A stretch of 64,000 nt of DNA from Rhizobium grahamii CCGE 502 (GTDB lineage Bacteria > Pseudomonadota > Alphaproteobacteria > Rhizobiales > Rhizobiaceae). Within the stretch, counting starts at the first letter, position 1; every line of letters begins with the position of its first letter. The position numbers and the translations under genes are program-made. The stretch covers positions 248,001 through 312,000 of the forward strand of contig NZ_AEYE02000031.1 of the NCBI RefSeq assembly GCF_000298315.2, read 5' to 3'. This document shows, piece after piece, positions 42,736-52,795 of the stretch. The notes beneath the pieces were generated by a model. It had not been told where the DNA came from. It saw nothing but the letters and a program-made list of their open reading frames with translations, and searched no databases.

Positions 42736-42965
42736 CCCCTCCGTCTCCTCCGCCCCTGCCATTCGTGAGCTCCGTGCGCGAACGTGATATTTTTTCACCA
42801 ATCCCATATCGACGAGGTGTGGGCTTTGCTTCTGCCGTGCACCTACCGCTCTGCGTCGGCTTCTTGCTTCGCGTCATATCCAAATGTGACAGAGACTTCT
42901 CTTGCTTGCCGCATAGCGAGTGCTAGTTTCCGCATCATATCGATTTAATTTCCAGGAGATTTGAG

Positions 42966-43985
42966 ATGCAGCTTGGCATGGTGGGTTTGGGCCGCATGGG
43001 CAACTACATGGTTCAGCGATTGATGCGCGGCGGCCATGAATGCGTCGTCTACGACGCCAAGCCGGAGAGCGTTGCCGATCTCGTCGGCAAGGGGGCTGTC
43101 GGGACCGCCTCTTTTGAGGAATTCGTCTCGAAGCTGTCGCGCCCGCGCGCGATCTGGCTGATGCTGCCGGCGGCGATCACGGACAAGGTCATCGCCCAGA
43201 TCGTGCCGTTGCTGCACGACGACGATATCATCATCGACGGCGGCAACTCGTACTATCACGACGACATCCGACGTGGCGCCGAACTCATCACCAAGGGCAT
43301 CCACTACGTCGATGTCGGCACCAGCGGCGGCGTATTCGGTCTCGAACGCGGCTATTGCCTGATGATCGGCGGCGAAAAAGGAATCGTCCAGTCGCTGTCG
43401 CCGATCTTTGCATCCCTGGCGCCCGGGCAGGGAGATATTGCTCCTTCCGCGGGGCGCAGCGCGCATCCGGAGAGCACTGCCGAACAAGGCTTCCTTCATT
43501 GTGGTCCGCACGGCGCCGGTCATTTCGTCAAGATGGTGCATAACGGCATCGAATACGGCCTCATGGCCGCTTATGCGGAAGGGCTGAATATCCTGAAACA
43601 TGCGAACATCGGTGCGACGACCCACGAGGTTGACGCGGAAACCGCGCCATTGGCCCACCCCGAGTATTACCGCTATGACCTCAACCTGCCTGATATTGCC
43701 GAAGTATGGCGTCGTGGCAGCGTGATCACATCCTGGCTGCTCGATTTGACCGCCGACGCGCTGCATGCCGATCCGGTCCTCACCAAGTATGCCGGTCGCG
43801 TTTCCGATTCCGGCGAGGGCCGCTGGACGATCATGGCGGCAATCGATGAAAGCGTGCCGACGCCCGTGCTCAGCGCCGCGCTTCACGGTCGCTTCTCGTC
43901 TCGCGACAATGACGAGTTCGCCAACAAGGTGCTTTCGGCGATGCGTGCAGGGTTTGGTGGCCACGTCGAGAAGCCGAAGGGCTAG
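42966..43985 (+). CDS. gnd: 6-phosphogluconate dehydrogenase, decarboxylating, short type
   Basis: Enzyme of 339 residues that oxidises 6-phosphogluconate to ribulose-5-phosphate with CO2 release. The Rossmann motif [20 protein letters not shown] (4-23) is followed by [11 protein letters not shown], the substrate loop [22 protein letters not shown] split near residue 120, and the catalytic lysine in [16 protein letters not shown]. The short length fits the YqeC/GndA NAD-type form rather than the 470-residue enzyme. AGGAG lies before the ATG. A terminator follows. Confidence 0.93.
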   Translation: MQLGMVGLGRMGNYMVQRLMRGGHECVVYDAKPESVADLVGKGAVGTASFEEFVSKLSRPRAIWLMLPAAITDKVIAQIVPLLHDDDIIIDGGNSYYHDDIRRGAELITKGIHYVDVGTSGGVFGLERGYCLMIGGEKGIVQSLSPIFASLAPGQGDIAPSAGRSAHPESTAEQGFLHCGPHGAGHFVKMVHNGIEYGLMAAYAEGLNILKHANIGATTHEVDAETAPLAHPEYYRYDLNLPDIAEVWRRGSVITSWLLDLTADALHADPVLTKYAGRVSDSGEGRWTIMAAIDESVPTPVLSAALHGRFSSRDNDEFANKVLSAMRAGFGGHVEKPKG

Positions 43986-44006
43986 ATGAAAAACTTTTCG
44001 TTTTCC

Positions 44007-44042
44007 AAGCCCGCGCAGCGGTGCCTGTGCGGGCTTTTCTTT
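44007..44042 (+). terminator. terminator after gnd
   Basis: AAGCCCGC/GCGGGCTT stem followed by TTCTTTT. Confidence 0.8.
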
Positions 44043-44089
44043 TAAACAGCACGATATATTGTCGGAGGATCGTATCGAGGGGGCAAGGA

Positions 44090-46219
44090 ATGATGGGTCC
44101 TGCAATTGGCGCGCGCGGCATGATGCAACTGCTGATGTCAATGATGTTCCTGTTCGCGTTTGCCGGCGCCTCCGCCGCCCAGACCGCTCCCGCTTCAACA
44201 CCCGCCGCGACGACCGCTGCCCAACCGCCAGCGGAAGTGCGGCAGATACTCGAACTGATGCAGAAACCGCAGGTGAAAGAGTGGATGGCGACGCAGACGA
44301 AGCCTGCGCCGACCGCACCCACGCAGCCGCCTACCGGCGAAATGTCAGCGCTTTCCGACCTCCTCGGTCACGCTCGCCGCCATGTCGAGATGGTCTCCGA
44401 TGCAGCGATGGAGTTTCCTGGTGAAGTGGAATCTGCCTCAGAGGTCGTTGAGCAGGAGGTCGCTCCCAGCGGCTGGCTGCTGATAACCGCGGAGGTCGTT
44501 GCTCTGTTCCTTGCCGGCTTGGCTGTCGAGCTGGTCTTTCGCCTTATCGTGCCCAAACCACGGATCCGGCAGACAGACGACGGTGCTGTGACCGTTGCCC
44601 ACCATGCGACGGCAAATCTGCTTTACCGCATTGTTCCGGCGATCGTCTTTGCCATTGCGACGCTTGTTCCGCTGCTTGCCTTCAGTTGGCCGCCGATCAC
44701 GCGCTCCATGGCGATCGCAATCGCGATTGCGCTCATCGTCGCCCGCTTTACCGTCGCATTGGGGCGGCTGCTGGTAGCTTTGGTCACCTTGCCACGCGCG
44801 GATGGCGAACGCCAGATCTCACGGGCACGGGCGCTTTTCTGGTTCCGCCGCTGCGTGGTCTTCGTCATCTACTTCGCCTTCGGCTGGGCAGTGATCCAAC
44901 TCATGGCGCCGCTCGGCTTTTCCGAAGGTGCACGCTATTTCGTCGGCTACATCCTCGGTCTTGGACTGTTTGCTATCGCGGTTGAGGCCGTTTGGTCCCG
45001 CCCCGTGGAAGAGGGACAGCACCGTAGCCTGTCCCTTTCCTGGGGGCTGACGCTCTATTTCGGTCTGCTTTGGCTTCTCTGGGTTTCGGGATTCAACGTA
45101 CTGCTCTGGATCGGCATCTATGTCGTGCTTCTGCCGCGTGCGCTTAGTGTTGCGACGCTCGCCGTTCGCTCCCTACATCAGGCGGAGGCAGGCTTTCTTG
45201 CAGGGCGACGCATCGCTACTGTATTGCTTGATCGCGGCGTTCGAGCCCTCATCATCGCAGTCGCAGCTTTCTGGCTGGGGCGCATGATCGGGCTTGCCGC
45301 CGACAGGATGGCGGCGGGAGAAACAATGATCGATCGTATCGCCCGTGGTGCGATCGGTGGCATCGTCATCCTGCTTGCTGCCGATCTGCTGTGGCATCTG
45401 GCGCGGGCCTACATTAACGGCAAGCTCGACGACTCTCGTATCGACGGGGCGCTTACGGATGAGGACAAGGCCAGCCGCGCGAGGTTGCAGACGCTGCTCC
45501 CGATCTTCCGCAATATTCTTGCCGTCGTCATCGCCGTCATTGCTGTGCTGATGGTGTTGTCGGGCCTCGGCGTCGAGATCGGTCCGCTGATAGCCGGTGC
45601 CGGGGTGGTCGGCGTCGCCGTCGGTTTCGGCGCGCAGACCATCGTGAAGGATGTGATCAGCGGTATGTTCTACCTGTGGGACGACGCCTTCCGCGTCGGT
45701 GAATATATCGAAAGCGGCAGCCACAAGGGTGTCGTCGAGGCTTTCAGCCTGCGATCGGTTCGGCTCAGGCATCACCGTGGACCACTGACGACGGTACCAT
45801 TTGGTGAGCTTGGCGCAGTCAAGAACCTGAACCGCGACTGGACGATCGACAAGATCACCCTCAACGTGACCTACGACACCGACCTCGTGAAGGTGAAGAA
45901 GGTGATCAAACAGATCGGGCAACAGCTGCTCGACAATCCCGACTACAGCCCGCACATCATCGAGACGTTGAAGATGAAGGGCGTGGAGCAGTTTGGCGAC
46001 TTCGCGATCGTCATCCGGCTGGCAATGATGACCAAGCCCGGCGAGCAGTTCGTCATCCGGCGCAACGCATTGGCGATGATCCGCAACGCCTTCAAGGAAA
46101 ACGGCATCGAGTTCGCTGTGCCGACCGTGCAGGTATCGAGCGAGAGCCACGAGGCTGATCATGCGGCCGCTGCCCGACATCTGTCGCAGCTCTCGGGTTC
46201 GGGTGAGCCAGCGGCATAG
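44090..46219 (+). CDS. large mechanosensitive channel (MscS family) with periplasmic domain
   Basis: Protein of about 709 residues. A signal sequence (MLLMSMMFLFAFAGASA-like region, about 12-30) precedes a periplasmic Ala/Pro/Gln-rich part. Eight or more membrane helices follow (about 130-500). The MscS pore and beta domain is at the C-terminus, with LIAGAGVVGVAVGFGAQTIV (about 520-540), DVISGMFYLWDDAFRVGEYI and GPLTTVPFGELGAVKNLNRD. The layout is like MscK or YbdG-type channels that open under hypo-osmotic stress. ATG at 44090 or 44093. It has its own transcript after the gnd terminator. Confidence 0.9.
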   Translation: MMGPAIGARGMMQLLMSMMFLFAFAGASAAQTAPASTPAATTAAQPPAEVRQILELMQKPQVKEWMATQTKPAPTAPTQPPTGEMSALSDLLGHARRHVEMVSDAAMEFPGEVESASEVVEQEVAPSGWLLITAEVVALFLAGLAVELVFRLIVPKPRIRQTDDGAVTVAHHATANLLYRIVPAIVFAIATLVPLLAFSWPPITRSMAIAIAIALIVARFTVALGRLLVALVTLPRADGERQISRARALFWFRRCVVFVIYFAFGWAVIQLMAPLGFSEGARYFVGYILGLGLFAIAVEAVWSRPVEEGQHRSLSLSWGLTLYFGLLWLLWVSGFNVLLWIGIYVVLLPRALSVATLAVRSLHQAEAGFLAGRRIATVLLDRGVRALIIAVAAFWLGRMIGLAADRMAAGETMIDRIARGAIGGIVILLAADLLWHLARAYINGKLDDSRIDGALTDEDKASRARLQTLLPIFRNILAVVIAVIAVLMVLSGLGVEIGPLIAGAGVVGVAVGFGAQTIVKDVISGMFYLWDDAFRVGEYIESGSHKGVVEAFSLRSVRLRHHRGPLTTVPFGELGAVKNLNRDWTIDKITLNVTYDTDLVKVKKVIKQIGQQLLDNPDYSPHIIETLKMKGVEQFGDFAIVIRLAMMTKPGEQFVIRRNALAMIRNAFKENGIEFAVPTVQVSSESHEADHAAAARHLSQLSGSGEPAA

Positions 46220-46427
46220 CCCGGCGCTCGACCCCAGTCCTATCAACCTTACGAAATTGCAATGTGCAGACCTGCGTCTTGCGCCAAATTTGCCCCAATT
46301 GGAGATGAAGGAGGCGACAACGGACGGGCTTAGGTCGGGGCAGACGCACATTCATAGAGCTTGCATGCCGCCTATGTTACGTGCTTCGAACATCATCCCG
46401 CTAAACAGGAAATTGTGACGGTACGAG

Positions 46428-49031
46428 ATGTCGGGGCACGGCAAATTAGATGAAATCGACGACGCCGACGAATCTTCATTCCGCGGGTTCTTCAGGCGCT
46501 ATCGCGCGCACCTGACGGCGCTGGTGACGCTCGCCCTTTTCTGCCTCGTCGGCTTTGCGATCGTACAGCTGACGAACGAAGTGCGTTACGATGACGTTGT
46601 GCAGGCACTGGCCGACACCAAGGTCAGCTCGATCCTGTTGGCATTGGTGTTCACCGGCTTGAGCTTCCTTGCCCTTGTTTTCTACGATGTGAATGCCATC
46701 GAATATGTTGGCCGTAAGCTGCCATTTCCGCAGGTGGCATTGACGGCTTTCAGCGCCTATGCGGTTGGTAACACGGCGGGATTCGGCGCGTTGAGCGGCG
46801 GCGCGATCCGCTACCGCGCCTACTCGCGCCTTGGCCTGACCCCCGAGGAAATCGGCCGCGTCATTGCATTTGTGACGCTGTCGTTCGGACTCGGGCTTGC
46901 CGGTGTCGCGGCGATCGCGCTTCTGATCATAGCCGACGAGATTGCGCCCCTGATTGATGTCGGTAGCCTTACCCTGCGGCTGCTGGCCGGTGCGGTGATC
47001 GCCGGCCTTGGCGTCATTACGTTCATGGGGCGCGGCGGGCGCGCAATTCATCTCGGCCCAGTTGAGGTCCGGTTGCCGGACTCGCGGACGTGGTCGCGGC
47101 AATTCCTGGTCACCGCCTTCGACATCGCGGCGTCGGCGACAGTCCTCTATGTCCTGCTGCCGCAGGCGGCGATCAGTTGGCCGGTGTTCCTCGCGGTTTA
47201 TGCGATCGCCGTCGGGCTTGGCGTCCTCAGCCACGTGCCGGCCGGTCTCGGTGTGTTCGAGACCGTTATCATCGCCTCGCTGGGCAGCGCTGTGAACATC
47301 GACGCGGTGCTTGGATCGCTGGTGCTCTATCGGCTGATCTACCATGTTTTGCCGCTGCTGATCGCGGTCCTTGCCGTTTCGGCGACGGAGCTTCGCCGGT
47401 TCGCGGATCATCCGGTTGCGTCGGGTATCCGGCGGATCGGCATCCGGTTGATGCCGCAATTGCTCTCGGCGCTGTCGCTGCTTCTCGGCGTCATGCTCAT
47501 CTTCTCGAGCGTCACCCCGACACCCGACCAGAATCTCGAGTTTCTTGCCAACTACCTGCCCCTGCCGATCGTCGAAGGCGCGCATTTCCTGTCGAGTCTG
47601 CTCGGGCTAGCGCTGGTCGTTGCCGCCCGCGGCCTCGGCCAGAAGCTTGACGGCGCGTGGTGGGTATCGATTCTGTCGGCGGCGGCTGCGCTCACCTTGT
47701 CGCTACTGAAGGCGATCGCGCTCGTCGAAGCTTGTTTCCTCGGCTTCCTGATATTCGGCCTTTTCGTCAGCCGCCGGCTGTTCCGCAGGCACGCGTCCCT
47801 TCTTAACCAGACGCTGACGGCCTCGTGGCTGACCGCCATCGCGGTTATCTGCGTCGGCGCCATCGTCATCCTGCTCTTCGTCTATCGTGACGTCGAGTAC
47901 AGTAGCGAGCTATGGTGGCAGTTCGAATTTGCCGGCGAGGCGCCCCGCGGCCTGCGTGCCGTGCTCGGGTTGACGATCATTTCCTCGGCAATCGCAATCT
48001 TCAGCCTGCTTCGCCCTGTAGCGATCAAGCCGGAGCCGGCTTCGGCGGACTCCTTGCAGCGGGCGGTCGAGATCGTCGAAAAGCAACGCTATGCCGACGC
48101 CAATCTGGTGCGCATGGGCGACAAAAGCATCATGTTCTCCGAGAAGGGCGACGCCTTCATCATGTACGGAAGGCAGGGTCGCTCCTGGATCGCTCTCTTT
48201 GATCCCATCGGCGAGCGCAGCGCGATTCCGGAACTCGTCTGGCGCTTCGTGGAGTCGGCGCGCGCCGCCGGCTGTCGCGCTGTGTTCTATCAGATCTCCC
48301 CGGCGCTTCTTTCCCACTGCGCTGATGCGGGGCTGCGCGCCTTCAAGCTCGGCGAGCTTGCCGTCGCCGATCTGAAGACCTTCGAGATGAAGGGCGGCAA
48401 ATGGGCAAACCTGCGTCAGACCGCAAGCCGCGCCCAGCGTGACGGCTTGGAATTCGAGGTGATCGCGCCCGAAGGCGTTCCGGCGGTGATGGATGAGCTT
48501 GCAGCGGTTTCGAATGCCTGGCTCGAGGACCACAATGCCAAGGAGAAGGGTTTCTCGCTCGGAGCGTTCGATCCGGATTATATCCTTGCGCAGCCGGTTG
48601 GCATTCTCAAGCTCGAGGGCAGGATCGTGGCCTTCGCCAACATCCTGATAACGGCCGCTAAGGACGAGGGTACGATCGATTTGATGCGCTTCTCGCCGGA
48701 TGCGCCGAAAGGATCGATGGATTTCCTCTTCGTCCAGATCATGGAGCATCTGCGCGGCGAGGGTTTCGCGCATTTCAACCTCGGCATGGCGCCGCTCTCG
48801 GGCATGTCGAAGCGCGAGATTGCGCCTGTGTGGGACCGTGTCGGCAGCACCGTCTTCGAGCACGGTGAGCGCTTCTATAACTTCAAGGGTCTTCGGGCCT
48901 TCAAATCAAAGTTCCATCCGCACTGGCATCCGCGGTATCTTGCGGTTTCCGGTGGAGGCAATCCGATGATCGCTCTCATGGACGCGACATTCCTGATCGG
49001 CGGCGGATTGAGAGGGGTAGTGAGAAAATGA
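46428..49031 (+). CDS. lpiA: LpiA/MprF: lysyl-phosphatidylglycerol synthetase and flippase
   Basis: Protein of 867 residues. The N-terminal flippase part has about fourteen membrane helices (about 30-530; GNTAGFGALSGGAIRYRAYS and HVPAGLGVFETVIIASLG are family motifs). The C-terminal cytosolic synthetase domain (DUF2156, about 545-860) transfers lysine from Lys-tRNA to phosphatidylglycerol (FSLGAFDPDYILAQP, TIDLMRFSPDAPKGSMDFLF, FHPHWHPRYLAVSGG). The product lowers surface charge and aids acid and cationic-peptide tolerance; the rhizobial gene is named for low-pH induction. It overlaps atvA by 4 bp (ATGA). Confidence 0.93.
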   Translation: MSGHGKLDEIDDADESSFRGFFRRYRAHLTALVTLALFCLVGFAIVQLTNEVRYDDVVQALADTKVSSILLALVFTGLSFLALVFYDVNAIEYVGRKLPFPQVALTAFSAYAVGNTAGFGALSGGAIRYRAYSRLGLTPEEIGRVIAFVTLSFGLGLAGVAAIALLIIADEIAPLIDVGSLTLRLLAGAVIAGLGVITFMGRGGRAIHLGPVEVRLPDSRTWSRQFLVTAFDIAASATVLYVLLPQAAISWPVFLAVYAIAVGLGVLSHVPAGLGVFETVIIASLGSAVNIDAVLGSLVLYRLIYHVLPLLIAVLAVSATELRRFADHPVASGIRRIGIRLMPQLLSALSLLLGVMLIFSSVTPTPDQNLEFLANYLPLPIVEGAHFLSSLLGLALVVAARGLGQKLDGAWWVSILSAAAALTLSLLKAIALVEACFLGFLIFGLFVSRRLFRRHASLLNQTLTASWLTAIAVICVGAIVILLFVYRDVEYSSELWWQFEFAGEAPRGLRAVLGLTIISSAIAIFSLLRPVAIKPEPASADSLQRAVEIVEKQRYADANLVRMGDKSIMFSEKGDAFIMYGRQGRSWIALFDPIGERSAIPELVWRFVESARAAGCRAVFYQISPALLSHCADAGLRAFKLGELAVADLKTFEMKGGKWANLRQTASRAQRDGLEFEVIAPEGVPAVMDELAAVSNAWLEDHNAKEKGFSLGAFDPDYILAQPVGILKLEGRIVAFANILITAAKDEGTIDLMRFSPDAPKGSMDFLFVQIMEHLRGEGFAHFNLGMAPLSGMSKREIAPVWDRVGSTVFEHGERFYNFKGLRAFKSKFHPHWHPRYLAVSGGGNPMIALMDATFLIGGGLRGVVRK

Positions 49032-50410
49032 TGAAGAGACACCTTCTTGCAACCGTCTTCGCCCTGTCGCTGTCCGCCACGGCGGCAATGGCCGCGACCG
49101 AGACGACGCAGAGCTTTGAGACAGGGACAATTCCTTCCCCGCACATCTTCCTGCCCAATGGAGATGTGAAGGGGGCGGTCGTCCTGATTTCCGATGGCGC
49201 CCGCTGGGGCGACAACGAGAAGGCGGAGGCCGATCGGCTCGTCGAACAGGGCGCCGTCGTCATTGGCATCGACTTTACGACCTACATGGATGCGCTCAGG
49301 AATTACGATGTCAGCCAGAATGACGGCTGCATCTACATGGTGTCCGATATTGAATCGCTGAGCCAGCAGGTGCAGCGCGCGGCGGGCAACAGCGCGTACC
49401 ATTTGCCGATCGTTGCCGGCATCGGCGAGGGCGGCGCGCTGGCGCTGGCGATCGCGGCGCAGACGCCGGATGCGACGATCGGCCAGACGCTGGCGATCGA
49501 TCCAGCTGCCGGCATTCCGCTCACCAAGGAATTATGCACGCCGGCGAAGAAGCAGACGGTCGGCGATCGTATGGTCTACGGGCTTAGCGATATAGCGCTT
49601 CCGGACCCGATCATCGCTTCGTTCACGGCGTCGGCGAACAAGGACGGTCGTGCGCACGTCGAAGAACTCAAGAAGCAGCACTCGGATATCGATATCCGCG
49701 ATTCCGGCGACGATGCCCAGACGACGCTCGCCGACACGCTCTCGGACCTGATCGACGCCTCCGGCAGCGCCGATAATCCGCTCGGTTTGCCGCTCACCAT
49801 TCTCGATGCCAAGCCGGCTTTCGATACAATGGCGATCATCTACTCCGGTGATGGCGGGTGGCGTGACATCGACAAGGAGGTCGGCGCGGCGTTGCAGAAG
49901 CAGGGCGTCCCTGTCGTTGGTATCGACTCGCTGCATTACTTCTGGTCGGAACGCCAGCCGCAGCAAACTGCGGACGATCTCGGCAAGATCATCGAGCTTT
50001 ATCGCAAGCAGTGGCAGGTGAAGCACGTTCTGCTGATCGGCTATTCCTTCGGCGCCGATGTCGTGCCTGCTGCCTTTTCGCGGTTGAAGCCTGCGACCAA
50101 GGCTGCCGTCGCGCAGATGTCGCTCCTGTCGCTCTCGCATGAGGTGGATTACCAGATCTCCGTCATGGGCTGGCTCGGGCAGAAGACGGAGGGTGCCGGC
50201 GGCGATCCTGTTGATGACCTGAAGAAGGTCGACGCGAAGATCGTCCAGTGCATCTACGGCAAGGAAGACGACGACGAGGTGGCTTGCCCTGAACTCAAGG
50301 ATAGCGGTGTCGATGTGATCGCGCTTGCCGGCGACCACCACTTCGATGAGAACTACGAACTCTTGAGCAAGACGATCATCGACGGGCTGAAGGCGCGACT
50401 TCAGGACTAG
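49028..50410 (+). CDS. atvA: AtvA/AcvB (VirJ family), periplasmic lysyl-phosphatidylglycerol hydrolase
   Basis: Protein of 460 residues with a signal peptide (MKRHLLATVFALSLSATAAMA) and two VirJ-type alpha/beta hydrolase-like halves. The second half holds the nucleophile elbow LLIGYSFGADVVPAAF (serine near 340) and DHHFDENYE with the likely catalytic histidine. The first half has GIGEGGALA, where serine is missing. In Agrobacterium AcvB hydrolyses lysyl-phosphatidylglycerol, the lipid made by LpiA; Rhizobium atvA is an acid-tolerance and virulence-like gene. It is translationally coupled to lpiA. Confidence 0.92.
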   Translation: MMKRHLLATVFALSLSATAAMAATETTQSFETGTIPSPHIFLPNGDVKGAVVLISDGARWGDNEKAEADRLVEQGAVVIGIDFTTYMDALRNYDVSQNDGCIYMVSDIESLSQQVQRAAGNSAYHLPIVAGIGEGGALALAIAAQTPDATIGQTLAIDPAAGIPLTKELCTPAKKQTVGDRMVYGLSDIALPDPIIASFTASANKDGRAHVEELKKQHSDIDIRDSGDDAQTTLADTLSDLIDASGSADNPLGLPLTILDAKPAFDTMAIIYSGDGGWRDIDKEVGAALQKQGVPVVGIDSLHYFWSERQPQQTADDLGKIIELYRKQWQVKHVLLIGYSFGADVVPAAFSRLKPATKAAVAQMSLLSLSHEVDYQISVMGWLGQKTEGAGGDPVDDLKKVDAKIVQCIYGKEDDDEVACPELKDSGVDVIALAGDHHFDENYELLSKTIIDGLKARLQD

Positions 50411-50422
50411 GCTGCACTCCGG

Positions 50423-50986
50423 CTAGCGCATCAAATAATCTTCACTCCAGCCGAGAGCGGCGATATCGGCGCTCCGGAAGCGGCCATCATCGGCGACGAT
50501 GAACTCATCGAGCTGTGGTGGCGGTACGCTCGTTCCCGCCAACATTGCATGGACCTGGCCGCGGTGGTGTGTCTGGTGCTGGAACAGGTGGTTCAAAACG
50601 TCTTCCATCCGCTCGTGCTGAATGCGCCCAGAACGATGGATCTCGGTCGTGGACGCCAGCTTTTCCGGCGTCGCCGCCTCGCAAAGCGCGACCAGCCGAC
50701 GATCGACTTTGGCCTGCTCAGCGGCAAGCGCCGTGATATCGTCGAACGGCTCCTCGACGTCCCAGGCGGCAGGGCCAAGTGTCCCGCCTTCGAGCGCATC
50801 GACGTAAAACCAGTCGACGGTCAGAATATGGTTGAGCGTTGCCTTGATCGACGGGAAGAAGCTCACCCGAGATGCCTCGAACTCTCCCGGCATCAACTTG
50901 CTGCAGGCTTCATGCAGTCGATGGTTCGCAAGCGCATTGTTGTAGGCGAGCTTGCGTGCGGTTCTGCAGGGGTCGAACGTGGGCAT
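50423..50986 (-). CDS. DinB/YfiT-family putative metalloenzyme
   Basis: Protein of 187 residues with the four-helix-bundle DinB fold. Metal-ligand histidines are visible in TLNHILTVDWFYVDAL (about residue 52) and in HQTHHRGQVHAML (about 137-149). DinB-like proteins are thiol transferases or of unknown function; this is not the DNA polymerase IV also called DinB. It is convergent with atvA, 12 bp apart, and 38 bp upstream of its start begins the ruvB 3' end. Confidence 0.9.
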   Translation of the reverse strand: MPTFDPCRTARKLAYNNALANHRLHEACSKLMPGEFEASRVSFFPSIKATLNHILTVDWFYVDALEGGTLGPAAWDVEEPFDDITALAAEQAKVDRRLVALCEAATPEKLASTTEIHRSGRIQHERMEDVLNHLFQHQTHHRGQVHAMLAGTSVPPPQLDEFIVADDGRFRSADIAALGWSEDYLMR

Positions 50987-51023
50987 CGGTTAACTCCGTT
51001 TCTTGACGCCCCTTCCGCAAGCA

Positions 51024-52064
51024 TCAGTCGTCTTCCTGGAACAAGCGGAACTGCGCGGCCTCGAGATCCTTCGGGGGCTGCATGCCGAGGTGCTTCCAAG
51101 CCGTTGCCGTGAGCACGCGACCGCGCGGCGTACGCTGAATAAAACCCTGCTGGATCATATAGGGCTCGATGATGTCCTCAATCGCGTCGCGCGGTTCGGA
51201 GAGACCGGCGGCGATGGTTTCGATGCCGACCGGGCCGCCGCCGAAATTGACCGCGATCATGTTGAGGTAACGCTTGTCGAGCTGGTCGAGGCCCATGTTG
51301 TCGACGAGCAGCCGGGTCAGCGCCTCATCGGCAATCTCGCGGGTGACGGCTTCGGCCTTCGCCACTTCGGCGAAGTCACGCACACGACGCAGCAGGCGAC
51401 CGGCGATACGCGGCGTGCCGCGGGCACGCCGGGCGATTTCGCGCGCACCCTCGTCGGTCATCGGCAGGTTCATCAAGCGAGCGCCGCGGCGAACGATCAA
51501 TTCCAGTTCCTCTACGGTGTAGAAGCTCAGGCGGACGGGAATGCCGAAACGGTCGCGCAGCGGCGTGGTCAAAAGGCCAAGGCGTGTCGTTGCGGCCACG
51601 AGGGTGAATTTGGACAGGTCGATCTTGACGGAGCGCGCGGCCGGGCCTTCGCCGATGATGAGGTCGAGCTGAAAGTCCTCCATCGCAGGATAGAGGATTT
51701 CCTCGACAGCCGGATTGAGCCGGTGGATTTCGTCGATGAAGAGCACGTCGCGCTCTTCGAGATTGGTCAAGAGAGCGGCGAGATCACCCGCCTTGGCAAT
51801 AACCGGGCCGGAGGTCGAGCGGAAGTTGACGCCGAGTTCCTTCGCCATGATTTGCGCCAGGGTGGTCTTGCCGAGGCCGGGCGGGCCAACGAAAAGAACG
51901 TGGTCGAGTGCCTCGCCGCGGTTCTTCGCCGCCTCGATGAACACCTTCAGGTTTGCGCGTGCTTCGGCCTGGCCGGTGAACTCGTCCAGCGATTGCGGCC
52001 GCAGCGTCACATCCAGGTCTTCGCCTCGTTTTTCGGCCGATATCAGGCGCGCGGCTTCACTCAT
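51024..52064 (-). CDS. ruvB: Holliday junction branch migration ATPase RuvB
   Basis: Hexameric helicase motor of 346 residues. Walker [14 protein letters not shown] (about 58-70), Walker [12 protein letters not shown], sensor and RuvB signature [19 protein letters not shown], and a C-terminal winged helix ([17 protein letters not shown]) are intact. The ATG at 52064 has GGGA at proper distance; the upstream ATG at 52079 is too close to it. Last gene of the ruvC-ruvA-ruvB series on the minus strand, 79 bp after ruvA. Confidence 0.97.
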   Translation of the reverse strand: MSEAARLISAEKRGEDLDVTLRPQSLDEFTGQAEARANLKVFIEAAKNRGEALDHVLFVGPPGLGKTTLAQIMAKELGVNFRSTSGPVIAKAGDLAALLTNLEERDVLFIDEIHRLNPAVEEILYPAMEDFQLDLIIGEGPAARSVKIDLSKFTLVAATTRLGLLTTPLRDRFGIPVRLSFYTVEELELIVRRGARLMNLPMTDEGAREIARRARGTPRIAGRLLRRVRDFAEVAKAEAVTREIADEALTRLLVDNMGLDQLDKRYLNMIAVNFGGGPVGIETIAAGLSEPRDAIEDIIEPYMIQQGFIQRTPRGRVLTATAWKHLGMQPPKDLEAAQFRLFQEDD

Positions 52065-52143
52065 GCTGGCATTTCCCAATCTTCAAACGCTCGTGACCAA
52101 TACACCAAGCCGGCGGCTTTTGGCACCCGCTCGGGCAATCGGA

Positions 52144-52761
52144 TCAGCGAGCCAGTTCCTTCAACCCGAGGCGGATGAGTTTGGCGCTGTCGGCGCCTTC
52201 CCCGGCGGTCTTCATTGCCGCGGCAACGGCGTTGGCCGCCTGGTCGCGGGAATAGCCGAGGTTCGTCAGTGCCGAGACCGCGTCGGCGACCGGAGCAGCT
52301 GCGATGCCTTCGCCCAGTTCCTGCTTGAGGCCGATCGTGCCGGACGCTTCTCCGGCAAAGGCCGGCGCCTTGTTCTTCAGTTCGGTGACGATACGCACTG
52401 CGACCTTGGGTCCGACACCCTGAGCGCGGGCGACCGCCGTGCGATCCTGCAGCGCGATGGCGTTCGCCAGTTCGCTTGGAGGCAGTGTTGAAAGCACGGC
52501 GAGAGCCACCTTTGCACCAACGCCTTGGACGCTTTGCAGGAGGGTAAACCATTCCCTCTCGAGCGCGGTCATGAAGCCGAAGAGCTTCAACTGGTCTTCG
52601 CGAACATAGGTTTCGATGAAGAGCACACAGGCTTCGCCCACCGAGCCGAGACGAGACAGGGTACGCGCCGAGCAGAAGGCGACGTAGCAGACGCCGTGGA
52701 CATCGACGAGGACATAGTCGTCGCCGATTTCTTCGATGGTGCCTTTGAGCTTGCCGATCAT
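52144..52761 (-). CDS. ruvA: Holliday junction DNA helicase subunit RuvA
   Basis: Protein of 205 residues that binds the four-way junction as a tetramer and loads RuvB. The OB-fold start [20 protein letters not shown] is followed by the helix-hairpin-helix pairs ([38 protein letters not shown]) and the C-terminal domain III that contacts RuvB ([19 protein letters not shown]). It begins 34 bp after ruvC. Confidence 0.97.
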   Translation of the reverse strand: MIGKLKGTIEEIGDDYVLVDVHGVCYVAFCSARTLSRLGSVGEACVLFIETYVREDQLKLFGFMTALEREWFTLLQSVQGVGAKVALAVLSTLPPSELANAIALQDRTAVARAQGVGPKVAVRIVTELKNKAPAFAGEASGTIGLKQELGEGIAAAPVADAVSALTNLGYSRDQAANAVAAAMKTAGEGADSAKLIRLGLKELAR

Positions 52762-52795
52762 GCAAATGGTCCGTTCGGTGGGTTGTCAGTGAAGA

